Source: Anaerocolumna sp. (lineage in GTDB: Bacteria > Bacillota > Clostridia > Lachnospirales > Lachnospiraceae). Taken from it: 33,007 nucleotides of DNA. Shown here in pieces: positions 18,931-26,607 of this stretch (position 1 is its first letter; each line of letters begins with the position of its first letter). The translations under genes were made by a program, and so were the position numbers. Below the pieces are notes generated by a model that saw only the letters and a list, made by a program, of their open reading frames with translations, made no database searches and was not told the origin of the DNA. The DNA is taken from NCBI GenBank assembly GCA_029256725.1, contig JAQSXJ010000110.1:1-33007 (forward strand), written 5' to 3'.

Positions 18931-19958
18931 TAGAAAACAACATTATTAGATTAAGATATGTAAAAGGGCTGCTGCTTCTCTTTATATCTGTACTCTCTCT
19001 GACATTCATAACCCCGCTGACTGTTATGGCCACAGAAGCGGATACGGTTGCAGAAGATACTGCGGGCACAAAAGCCGGCACAGCTGCTGCAGAGGATACC
19101 ACGGACACAGAAGCAGATACGCAAGCTGAGACTGGGACAGAAAGTCAGAAGCAGTATTTATTTGATAATTATGGTCTCTTTTCTAAGGAAGAGCTGGATT
19201 CCTTAAAAGCTGCCTGCATTGAATATAGTGAGGAAGCCAAAGCAGACATTGTTATGATAACCACCTCCACACTTGACGGAAAAACTCCCAAAAATTACAT
19301 GGAGGATTTCTACGATGAAATGGGATTTGGTTATGATAAAGAATATGGCGATACAGTAATGCTCCTTGTCAATATGGAGGAGGATAATCGCTGGGTAGAA
19401 ATACAGGGCTACGGCAAAGCAGAATATTATGTTAATAACGACCGCATAGAATACATGCTAGACGATATATCTGAAATCTTAAAAAATGGTGATTATAAAG
19501 ATGCCTTTATAGAATTTGCCAAACAAGCAGCTTATTACATGAATGAAAGCAAGGGTGTCAAAGAGACGCCAGCTTCGGGTAATACTGATTACAGCGGCAG
19601 CACCGGTTCCGGAAATTATGGTGAATCCGGTTATAACGGTCCAAGTGATTATTATGGAGAAAAAGAAGAGAATCCTCTCTATAATACAGTCATACAATTA
19701 ATCATTGCTCTCATTATTGGTGGAATTTCAGTTGGTGTCATGGCTGCAAACTCTGGCGGCAGAATGACAGCACAGGGCAGAACCTATCTGGACGAGGGAC
19801 GCTCCGGTCTATTAGATCACCGTGATGATTATCTGCGTACTACAACTACAAGAGTGAAAAAACCTACTGACAATAACAATAGCAGCGGCAGGAGCAGCGG
19901 TGGCGGCGGCGTATCCAGCGGCGGACATTCGCACAGCGGCGGCGGCAGAAGCTTCTAA
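18927..19958 (+). CDS. ydjH: TPM-domain membrane protein, YdjH-like
   Basis: This is a 343-residue exported or membrane-anchored protein. A signal or anchor helix (about residues 10-35, ending VMA) precedes a low-complexity Ala/Thr/Asp/Glu stretch and a TPM (TPM_phosphatase) domain at about 75-205, with YLFDNYGLFS and GYGKAEYYVNN. A second membrane helix is at about 252-276, and the tail is Gly/Ser-rich, ending GGGRSF. TPM domains occur in the YgcG and plant TLP18.3 families; enzyme activity is doubtful, and a scaffold role beside PspA is more likely here. It overlaps ydjG by four bases. The context with pspA, ydjG and ydjI is that of the B. subtilis membrane-stress operon. Confidence 0.87.
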   Translation: MIENNIIRLRYVKGLLLLFISVLSLTFITPLTVMATEADTVAEDTAGTKAGTAAAEDTTDTEADTQAETGTESQKQYLFDNYGLFSKEELDSLKAACIEYSEEAKADIVMITTSTLDGKTPKNYMEDFYDEMGFGYDKEYGDTVMLLVNMEEDNRWVEIQGYGKAEYYVNNDRIEYMLDDISEILKNGDYKDAFIEFAKQAAYYMNESKGVKETPASGNTDYSGSTGSGNYGESGYNGPSDYYGEKEENPLYNTVIQLIIALIIGGISVGVMAANSGGRMTAQGRTYLDEGRSGLLDHRDDYLRTTTTRVKKPTDNNNSSGRSSGGGGVSSGGHSHSGGGRSF

Positions 19959-20119
19959 TACATTTTACCATCTTTGTGAATATTAAATCTTCGATTGATA
20001 TTCCTGACGTAGTCGAAAAAACAGGTTGTTTTCAACCTACTTAACCAGCTTATACACGTACCTTTAAGCATTAGAAGGTAATAATATATAATTCTTAAAA
20101 CAAGAAAGGATGACAATCA

Positions 20120-21079
20120 ATGGGTTTCTTTAAAGATCAATTATCCAATGTAGTGGAATGGGAAGAATTCAGAGAGGATATGATATTTTGGAAATGGAGC
20201 AACCGGGAAATCAAAAAAGGCAGTAAACTTATAATCCGCCCGGGTCAGGATGCTATATTCCTCTTTAACGGCAAGGTGGAAGGTATCTTTAAGGATGAAG
20301 GCGATTATGACATCGAGTCTCAGATTATTCCTTTCCTGTCAACCTTAAGCGGCTTTAAATTTGGCTTCAACAGTGGCATGAGGGCTGAGGTCCTCTTTGT
20401 AAACACCAAGGAGTTCACTGTTAAATGGGGAACAAAAAATGCCATAAATGTTCCAGCACCTTCCCTCCCCGGTGGTATGCCCATACGTGCTAACGGTACT
20501 TTCCAGTTCCGTGTAAATGATTATGTCAAGCTCATCGATAAGATTGCAGGCATAAGGGAAAGTTATCTCGTGGAGGATGTAAAGCTTCGTATTACAGCTC
20601 TCTTAGACCAGCTTCTGATGAAATGGATTGTAAAAGAAGGCAAGGATATGTTCAATCTGCAAAGCAATTCCTACGATATTGCAGCCGGTATCAAGACCGA
20701 TCTGGATATGCAGCTTTTTGACACCGGTCTTACCGCATCGGGCTTTCAGATAATGAGCTTTACCTATCCGGAAGAAATACAGGCAATGATTAATAAGAAT
20801 GCCTCTTATAATATGATTGGTGACTTTAACCGCTATCAGCAGGTTGCAGTAACAGACGGCATGTTCTCCGGAAACAACAAAGGCGGCGGCATGGCTTCTG
20901 ATATGGCTGGTATGATGATGGGTATCAATATGGCAAATCAGGTATTTGAACAAATTAATAACAACAATAGTTCCAAGACTTCAGGCTCCGATAACGGCAC
21001 AAAGCCAAACTTCTGCCCTAACTGCGGTGCGAAAACCACTGGTGCCAACTTCTGCGGAAACTGTGGACAGAAACTGTAA
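20120..21079 (+). CDS. ydjI: SPFH-domain protein with C-terminal zinc ribbon, YdjI-like
   Basis: The 319-residue cytosolic protein has an SPFH-like core (about residues 30-240), of the type once annotated as 'virion core protein'. A Gly/Met-rich linker follows, with GMASDMAGMMMGINMANQ. A C-terminal double-CxxC zinc ribbon reads CPNCG near 295 and CGNCG near 313. SPFH proteins form membrane-linked rings; B. subtilis YdjI is part of the PspA-YdjGH complex. ATG 20120 is preceded by AAAGGATGA. It lies 161 bases after ydjH, with a small hairpin AGGTTG-TTTT-CAACCT in between that has its T-run on the other strand, so it is unlikely to stop this operon. Confidence 0.88.
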   Translation: MGFFKDQLSNVVEWEEFREDMIFWKWSNREIKKGSKLIIRPGQDAIFLFNGKVEGIFKDEGDYDIESQIIPFLSTLSGFKFGFNSGMRAEVLFVNTKEFTVKWGTKNAINVPAPSLPGGMPIRANGTFQFRVNDYVKLIDKIAGIRESYLVEDVKLRITALLDQLLMKWIVKEGKDMFNLQSNSYDIAAGIKTDLDMQLFDTGLTASGFQIMSFTYPEEIQAMINKNASYNMIGDFNRYQQVAVTDGMFSGNNKGGGMASDMAGMMMGINMANQVFEQINNNNSSKTSGSDNGTKPNFCPNCGAKTTGANFCGNCGQKL

Positions 21080-21138
21080 AGATAGTATTTGTTGATATTA
21101 AGACTATCTCAATACATGAAATTATTATTTCCAGTATA

Positions 21139-21208
21139 ATTTTAGATAGTAGGAATTTAGACAGTAGGATTTTAGACAGCCGCATACTAGACAGACGGAT
21201 TTTAGGAT
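21139..21208. repeat. Degenerate short direct repeats
   Basis: About four imperfect copies of TTTAGACAGnnGGAT follow each other just downstream of ydjI. They are non-coding and too degenerate for a firm call. Confidence 0.5.
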
Positions 21209-21277
21209 TTTACTGACTATTTCTAAAAGGGTAATCAGATTTTTTCATACCTTCAGAATAAACTACACAGGTTTTTA

Positions 21278-21342
21278 TATAACAATAAAGCAATCCTCCT
21301 TTCCTCATAATTTTGTGGAAGGAAGATTGCTTTATTGTTATA
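21278..21342. repeat. Long inverted repeat (18-bp perfect arms)
   Basis: TATAACAATAAAGCAATC (21278-21295) pairs perfectly with 21325-21342, and the inner bases pair imperfectly. No T-run follows on either strand, so it is not a standard terminator, although it could still end the ydjI transcript or protect its 3' end. Confidence 0.7.
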
Positions 21343-21438
21343 AATTAATCTGATTGACAATCGTTATTCTTAGGTTACGCCATTAATCCCATTCTTTAAG
21401 TATCAAAAGCCGAAAAGCCGTAATTCCATATGATTTCA

Positions 21439-21650
21439 GGCAAATCGCACAAATCAGAAAAACAAATGCGCCTATGGAAAGGTATTAGAAGTCCTTTTCT
21501 CTGGATAATTTATGCTATATTATAAAGCAGATTGTTTGAGCGTAGCGAGTTATCTGTTTTATAATATGTCCAGCGTAAAATATCCAGAGAATTAGGACTT
21601 CTTATGCCTTGAAATCAAAGCATGGGTTTTTCTGATTTGTACGATTTGCC
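21439..21650. mobile_element. 212-bp near-palindromic repeat element, MITE-like
   Basis: The left arm begins GGCAAATCGCACAAATCAG and the right arm ends CTGATTTGTACGATTTGCC. The arms stay complementary over about 90 bases, including GAAGTCC...TCTCTGGATA with its partner, around an apex GTTTGAGCGTAGCGAG. There is no coding capacity and no clear target duplication. It lies between two convergent units. Confidence 0.7.
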
Positions 21651-21716
21651 GTCCCCTTGCGAAAAACTGCCTTTTGCCCATTACTTCATACCATTGAATT
21701 CCTTATATTTATATCA

Positions 21717-23432
21717 TCATCCTACCGCAAATGCAGGATCATGCACCAGTTTGTCAAGCTTTTCAGAAGCATCCGTAAGACTGGTTCCCTTTACACCGAA
21801 ATAGAACTTAATCTTAGGTTCTGTACCAGAAGGTCTAACTGCACACCAGGCATCCTCTTCCAGTTCAAAATACAATACATCGGATTTAGGCAGTCCCGTA
21901 GGCGTTACATCTCCTGTTGCAAGGTCTGTTATGGTATCCTTCTCATAATCTCTGAACTTTAATACCTTTAGTCCGCCAGCTTCTTTCACTGGATTCTTAC
22001 GGTAATTACCCATGATTTCCTTAATCTTTTCCATACCCTCGATACCTTTTAAGGTTACAGAAACAAGGTCTTCTTTAAAGTAGCCGTATTTCTCGAATAC
22101 ACGGTTCATCTGCTCATAAAGAGTAATACCCTGAGATTTATAATATGCTGCTGCTTCGCATAAAGTCATAACTGCTACAACCGCATCCTTATCTCTGGAA
22201 TGTGTACCAATCAGACAGCCATAGCTTTCTTCAAAACCAAATACATATTCGTTAGAACCGGTCTCTTCAAATAATTTAATCTGCTCTCCGATATATTTGA
22301 AACCGGTAAGCACTTCGATTAACTTAGCATTATAGTGGGCAGCAATTCTGTCGGCCATATTTCCTGTAACGATTGTCTTAATAAGGGCAGCATTTGCAGG
22401 AAGTGTATTATGAGCAGCCTTCTGTGAAAATACATACTCAGCAATCAAGGCACCTGACATATTTCCGGTAAGCAGTACGAATTCGCCGTCTGTTCCTCTT
22501 ACCTGAACACCAAGTCTGTCAGCATCAGGATCTGTAGCAAGTATAATATCAGCACCTACTTCGTCTGCCAGTTTCTTTGCAAGGGTAAATACCTTAGGGT
22601 CTTCGGGATTAGGATAGCCTACAGTGGAAAAATTAGCATCAGGAAGTTCCTGCTCCGGCACCACGTACACATTGGTAAATCCAAGTTCCTTTAATATTCT
22701 TCTTACAGGAAGATTGCCAGTACCATGAAGCGGTGTGTATACAATCTTCATATCCTTGCACTCTTCTGCTATAGGATTTACCACTAATTTCTTAAGTTCC
22801 TCCATATATCTGTCATCAATCTCTGCACCAATGATATGATAGAGACCTTTTTCCTTTGCTGTCTCTAAATCCATGGTCTTAACCGCAGAATAGTCGGTGA
22901 TAGCATTTACTTCACTGATAATTTCTACATCTTTGGGGTAAGTTATCTGTGCGCCATCCTCCCAATACACCTTATAACCGTTGTATTCCGGGGGATTATG
23001 GCTTGCAGTTATAACAATACCGGAGATACAGCCTAACTCTCTAAGAGCAAAGGAAAGTTCCGGTGTAGGTCTTAAAGACTCAAATACATAAGCCTTTATT
23101 CCGTTTGCATTAAGGCAAAGTGCCGCATCAGCTGCGAATTCCGGAGACATTCTTCTGGAATCGTAAGCAATGACAACTCCCTTCTCCTGACCACCCTGCT
23201 TTATGATAAAGTTGGCAAGACCCTGTGTTGCTTTTCTTACAGTATAGAGGTTCATACGGTTATTTCCAGCGCCTAATACTCCGCGAAGTCCTCCTGTACC
23301 GAATTCTAGGTCTTTATAGAAACGGTCTTTGATTTCACCGTCATTATTTTCAAGGGCCAAGAGCTCATTTCTGGTTTGTGCATCAAAGTACTCGTCTGTT
23401 GTCCACTGCTTATATTTCTCTAAATATCCCAC
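21717..23432 (-). CDS. pgm: Phosphoglucomutase/phosphomannomutase
   Basis: The 571-residue alpha-phosphohexomutase interconverts glucose-1-phosphate and glucose-6-phosphate (possibly also mannose phosphates), linking glycolysis with glycogen, wall and exopolysaccharide precursors. The motifs are complete: GTGGLRG near the N-terminus, the phosphoserine loop TASHNPPEYNGYK, the metal loop DPDADR, the sugar loop FGFEESYG and the phosphate loop RPSGTEPKIKFYF. I use the GTG at 23432, eight bases after AAAGGAG. The longer frame starts at a GTG that overlaps that site. A perfect sigma-A promoter lies upstream. Its length fits the PGM2-like Firmicutes type. Confidence 0.95.
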   Translation of the reverse strand: MGYLEKYKQWTTDEYFDAQTRNELLALENNDGEIKDRFYKDLEFGTGGLRGVLGAGNNRMNLYTVRKATQGLANFIIKQGGQEKGVVIAYDSRRMSPEFAADAALCLNANGIKAYVFESLRPTPELSFALRELGCISGIVITASHNPPEYNGYKVYWEDGAQITYPKDVEIISEVNAITDYSAVKTMDLETAKEKGLYHIIGAEIDDRYMEELKKLVVNPIAEECKDMKIVYTPLHGTGNLPVRRILKELGFTNVYVVPEQELPDANFSTVGYPNPEDPKVFTLAKKLADEVGADIILATDPDADRLGVQVRGTDGEFVLLTGNMSGALIAEYVFSQKAAHNTLPANAALIKTIVTGNMADRIAAHYNAKLIEVLTGFKYIGEQIKLFEETGSNEYVFGFEESYGCLIGTHSRDKDAVVAVMTLCEAAAYYKSQGITLYEQMNRVFEKYGYFKEDLVSVTLKGIEGMEKIKEIMGNYRKNPVKEAGGLKVLKFRDYEKDTITDLATGDVTPTGLPKSDVLYFELEEDAWCAVRPSGTEPKIKFYFGVKGTSLTDASEKLDKLVHDPAFAVG

Positions 23433-23521
23433 TTTCTTGTCTCCTTTCACTGTTGCCGTTTTTCTTTCATTATTTTACTTAATTTCACTTGAAGTTGCAA
23501 TGCATTTTGTTGACTGGTGCT

Positions 23522-23550
23522 ATTATAGGATATTCTATTTATCCTGTCAA
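23522..23550 (-). promoter_or_regulatory. Perfect sigma-A promoter of pgm
   Basis: On the minus strand, TTGACA (23550-23545) and TATAAT (23527-23522) are spaced by exactly 17 bases. An inverted repeat AGGATA...TATCCT fills the spacer and might be an operator. Confidence 0.88.
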
Positions 23551-23790
23551 TATTTTGTGCATTTATCTCTAAGCCTGGAAGCACTGCAGGATAAGGATAC
23601 CGGAGAAAGATTATTACTTCAATAAGGGAATTTGCCCTATACCTAGATAAAGGTTTCTAAGGTAAAAACTAATTTCAATAACAAATAAGTTTGGGGATTA
23701 AATCTATCAATAAGCAGTATTCTGCAAGGCAAAAGCAACTTCAGAACTGCTATCAAATAATAATAACAATAATAAGAAGAAGAAAAGGAG
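23551..23790. other. Intergenic, no gene seen
   Basis: Between the pgm promoter and the tandem repeats I see only AT-rich sequence without a convincing open frame, RNA fold or promoter. Confidence 0.45.
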
Positions 23791-23923
23791 CTAAATAAGA
23801 AGAACTAAATTAGATGAACAAAATTAGAAGGACAAAGTTAGAAGGACTAAGTTAAGGACAAAGTTAGAAGGACTAAATTAGAAGGACTAAATTAGAAGAA
23901 GAAAATAAAAAGGACTAAAATAA
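23791..23923. repeat. 14-bp tandem repeat (about ten degenerate copies)
   Basis: The unit is CTAAATTAGAAGGA with variants such as CAAAGTTAGAAGGA, plus shortened and lengthened copies. It is purine-rich on the plus strand and has no spacers, so it is a minisatellite and not CRISPR. It lies immediately before the aldolase terminator. Confidence 0.8.
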
Positions 23924-23969
23924 GAGAGAGTGCTGTTTTATTAATTAAAATATTACAGCACCCTCTCTT
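23923..23969 (-). terminator. Intrinsic terminator after the aldolase gene
   Basis: GAGAGAGTGCTGT pairs with ACAGCACCCTCTC, allowing one bulge, around an AT-rich loop, and a T-rich stretch follows on the minus strand. A second perfect hairpin, ATCAATCAA-GTTA-TTGATTGAT, sits at 23976-23997, between it and the gene. Confidence 0.75.
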
Positions 23970-24045
23970 CTATTTATCAATCAAGTTATTGATTGATCAA
24001 GCTTCTTTATGTTTATAACCTCTAAAAGGCATATAATTCAATAAA

Positions 24046-24909
24046 TTAAGCCTTATTTACAGAACCGAAAAGTTCCATCTTCTCTTTAACAGTTGCTTTG
24101 ATTGCTTCAAAGCCGGGAGCTAAGAGCTTACGAGGGTCAAAACCTTTTCCGGAAAGGTCTTTTCCATCTTCAATGTACTTACGTGTTGCTGCTGCAAAAG
24201 TAAGCTGGCACTCTGTATTTACATTGATCTTAGCAACGCCAAGAGAGATAGCTTTCTTGATCATGTCTTCAGGAATACCTGTACCGCCGTGAAGTACTAA
24301 AGGCATATCTCCTGTTAACTGCTGAATAGCATCTAAAGCGTCAAAGTTAAGTCCAGCCCAGTTCTCAGGATATTTTCCGTGAATGTTACCGATACCTGCT
24401 GCAAGCATTGTTACACCAAGATCTGCAATGGATTTACACTCGTTAGGATCTGCGATTTCACCAGCACCAACCACGCCGTCTTCTTCACCACCGATAGAAC
24501 CAACTTCTGCTTCCAGAGAAAGTCCTTTCTCAGCGCAAATTTTAACTAATTCTGTTGTTTTCTCAATGTTCTCATTGATAGGATAGTGGGAACCATCGAA
24601 CATGATGGAAGAGAATCCAGCTTCGATACATTTGAATGCACCTTCGTAGCTGCCGTGATCTAAGTGAAGAGCAACAGGAACAGTAATCTTTAATTCATCT
24701 ATCATAGCTGATACCATACTTGAAACGGTCTTATATCCGCACATATATTTACCAGCACCTTCAGAAACGCCAAGGATTACAGGTGAATTTAATTCCTGAG
24801 CAGTTAAAAGAACTGCCTTTGTCCACTCTAAGTTATTAATATTGAACTGGCCTACTGCATAATGTCCGGCCTTTGCTTTAGTAAGCATTTCTTTTGCTGA
24901 AACTAGCAT
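24046..24909 (-). CDS. fba: Class II fructose-1,6-bisphosphate aldolase
   Basis: This 287-residue zinc enzyme cleaves fructose-1,6-bisphosphate into dihydroxyacetone phosphate and glyceraldehyde-3-phosphate in glycolysis. The class II landmarks are present: GQFNINNLEW, the metal ligand motif HLDHG, AEVGSIGGEEDG, the GNIHGKYP segment, HGGTGIP and KINVNTE. I chose ATG 24909, seven bases after GGAGG; an ATG two codons earlier sits one base from that site. A -10 TATAAT lies upstream at 24964-24969. It is a single-gene unit with its own terminator. A related function in tagatose bisphosphate cleavage cannot be excluded by sequence. Confidence 0.95.
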   Translation of the reverse strand: MLVSAKEMLTKAKAGHYAVGQFNINNLEWTKAVLLTAQELNSPVILGVSEGAGKYMCGYKTVSSMVSAMIDELKITVPVALHLDHGSYEGAFKCIEAGFSSIMFDGSHYPINENIEKTTELVKICAEKGLSLEAEVGSIGGEEDGVVGAGEIADPNECKSIADLGVTMLAAGIGNIHGKYPENWAGLNFDALDAIQQLTGDMPLVLHGGTGIPEDMIKKAISLGVAKINVNTECQLTFAAATRKYIEDGKDLSGKGFDPRKLLAPGFEAIKATVKEKMELFGSVNKA

Positions 24910-24963
24910 ATCCATACCTCCATTTGTGTGAGTTTGTTTTACTTGAAATAAAAACCTCTAGAT

Positions 24964-24969
24964 ATTATA
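24964..24969 (-). promoter_or_regulatory. Probable -10 of the aldolase gene
   Basis: A TATAAT hexamer on the minus strand lies about 55 bases upstream of the ATG. The -35 region is T-rich but does not match TTGACA well. Confidence 0.5.
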
Positions 24970-25066
24970 ACCTATTTGTCCGAAAAAGAAAATAAATTTT
25001 TCGGTATTCAGTTTCATTTGTTATTTCATTGTCAAAAATCTGCTGGCTGAATCCGCTTCCTGGCAT

Positions 25067-25095
25067 TTGCCCCGAATACATGTTTGTGTTATAAT
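25067..25095 (+). promoter_or_regulatory. Promoter with LexA-like box, probable dinB promoter
   Basis: TTGCCC (25067-25072) and TATAAT (25090-25095) are 17 bases apart, with an extended -10 TG. The spacer contains CGAATACATGTTTG (25073-25086), which fits the Firmicutes SOS box CGAACRNRYGTTYC at all but two positions. Binding of LexA there would block polymerase. It is about 300 bases from dinB. Confidence 0.7.
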
Positions 25096-25399
25096 AGTAC
25101 AAAATAATCATGAGAACATTAATTGCATAAGTTGAATTTAGTCTTTTCCAATTCAGGTATAAAAATACAGAATATAATATTTCTGCTCCTTGGGACCCAT
25201 ACAACTTAATGCAACTTATTAATTCCAGCTAATTCTCATATATATCCTGCCTGGCATACGGTACAATGATAAAACATTGAATATAAAGCATTTATATTAA
25301 TCCCAGTCATATCACCAAGCCTGCCCAATATAACTTAAATCGAAAGACTAAAGCTATATTACATTATTAATCTACAACCCCGGAGGAATGCAGAGCATT
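25096..25399. other. Long leader before dinB, no gene seen
   Basis: Nothing in this 300-base stretch looks like a gene or a second strong promoter, so it is probably the untranslated leader of dinB. Confidence 0.45.
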
Positions 25400-26593
25400 A
25401 TGTACGATAAAATAATATTTCACATTGACGTTAATTCTGCCTTCTTAAGCTGGGAGGCTGTTCACCGGCTGGAGCAAGGGGATACCTTCGATATCCGAAC
25501 AATCCCTTCTGCAATAGGCGGTGATTTGTCGAAACGGCATGGCGTTATACTTGCCAAATCCCATCCTGCCAAGGCATTTGGCATTAATACCGGTGAACCG
25601 GTCGTTCATGCCCTTAAGAAATGTCCTTCCCTTTATATGGTACCCCCTAACCACAGCCTTTACGAACAGTACTCCAAGTCCTTAAAGGATATATTAAATC
25701 AGTACACGCCTGCTATTGAACCCTTTTCCATTGATGAAGCCTTTCTTGATATGACTGGGATTCCCGCTGCCAAAGAACCGCTGAAACTGGCAGAAGAAAT
25801 CGCGAAAAGAGTAAGGGAGGAACTGAACTTCACCGTAAATATCGGTATCTCCTCGAATAAACTGTTGGCGAAGATGGCTTCGGACTTTGAAAAGCCAGAT
25901 AAAATACACACCTTATTTCCCTACGAGATCGAAAAGAAAATGTGGCCCCTTCCTTTAAATGAACTTTTCTTTGTTGGAAGGTCTTCCGCAAAAATTTTAA
26001 GAAGTCTGGGGCTTAAGACCATCGGAGACATCGCATCCACTGACCCATCTATCATAAAATCCCACTTAGGCAAGAAGCATGGTGAACTGATTTATGCTTA
26101 TGCCAGGGGTATTGATACAAGACCGGTGGAAAACAGTCCGGCTGCTAACAAAGGTTACGGCAACAGTATCACTCTGGCTGCTGATGTAACGGATATGGAA
26201 AGCGCAAAAGAAGTACTGCTCTCTTTAAGCGAGACCGTCGGAACCAGGCTTCGTAAGGATAATGTCAGAGCTGCCTGTATCACCGTCGAGATGAGAGACT
26301 GTGACTTTAATAACTCATCTCATCAGGAAACTCTTCTCTCACCTGCTAACACCACAGATACAATATACCAAAGTGCCTGTAAACTCTTAAAGGAAGCCTG
26401 GAAAGGCGCTCCCTTAAGACTTCTTGGTGTAAGAGCCAGCAAGCTGAAGGAGGAGGAAAACTATACCCAGCTTTCTCTCTTTGATTATCAGGAAGATGCC
26501 AAAAAGGAGAAACTTGATAAAGCTCTTGATACCATCCGGGAAAAGTTCGGCTCTGATGCAGTCAAACGTGGTACACTCCTTGATAAGAAATAG
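25400..26593 (+). CDS. dinB: DNA polymerase IV (Y-family)
   Basis: This translesion polymerase copies damaged DNA without proofreading. The 397-residue protein has the catalytic HIDVNSAFLSWE at its N-terminus (first metal-binding Asp), the second catalytic motif SIDEAFLD at about residues 113-120, the helix-hairpin-helix region near LRSLGLKTIGDIA, and a C-terminal little-finger domain. A beta-clamp-binding-like QLSLFDY occurs near residue 362. Two starts are possible: ATG 25388 is one base after GGAGG, ATG 25400 is 13 bases after it; I use the latter with moderate confidence. It runs toward mrp, and the two stops are 14 bases apart. A LexA-like box upstream supports SOS control. Confidence 0.93.
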   Translation: MYDKIIFHIDVNSAFLSWEAVHRLEQGDTFDIRTIPSAIGGDLSKRHGVILAKSHPAKAFGINTGEPVVHALKKCPSLYMVPPNHSLYEQYSKSLKDILNQYTPAIEPFSIDEAFLDMTGIPAAKEPLKLAEEIAKRVREELNFTVNIGISSNKLLAKMASDFEKPDKIHTLFPYEIEKKMWPLPLNELFFVGRSSAKILRSLGLKTIGDIASTDPSIIKSHLGKKHGELIYAYARGIDTRPVENSPAANKGYGNSITLAADVTDMESAKEVLLSLSETVGTRLRKDNVRAACITVEMRDCDFNNSSHQETLLSPANTTDTIYQSACKLLKEAWKGAPLRLLGVRASKLKEEENYTQLSLFDYQEDAKKEKLDKALDTIREKFGSDAVKRGTLLDKK

Positions 26594-26607
26594 CAAATTA
26601 AATTATT

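Noticed and set aside
20023..20038. Terminator between ydjH and ydjI
   Set aside because: The stem is only 6 bp and its T-run lies on the opposite strand, so it should not stop this operon.
23791..23923. CRISPR array
   Set aside because: Units of 14 bases are contiguous with no unique spacers, and no cas genes are near.
24965..25204. 79-residue minus-strand open frame before fba
   Set aside because: It covers the aldolase -10 and the dinB promoter and has a composition typical of non-coding sequence.
25388..25399. dinB start at ATG 25388
   Set aside because: The ATG lies one base after GGAGG, too close for initiation; ATG 25400 is preferred, though neither spacing is ideal.
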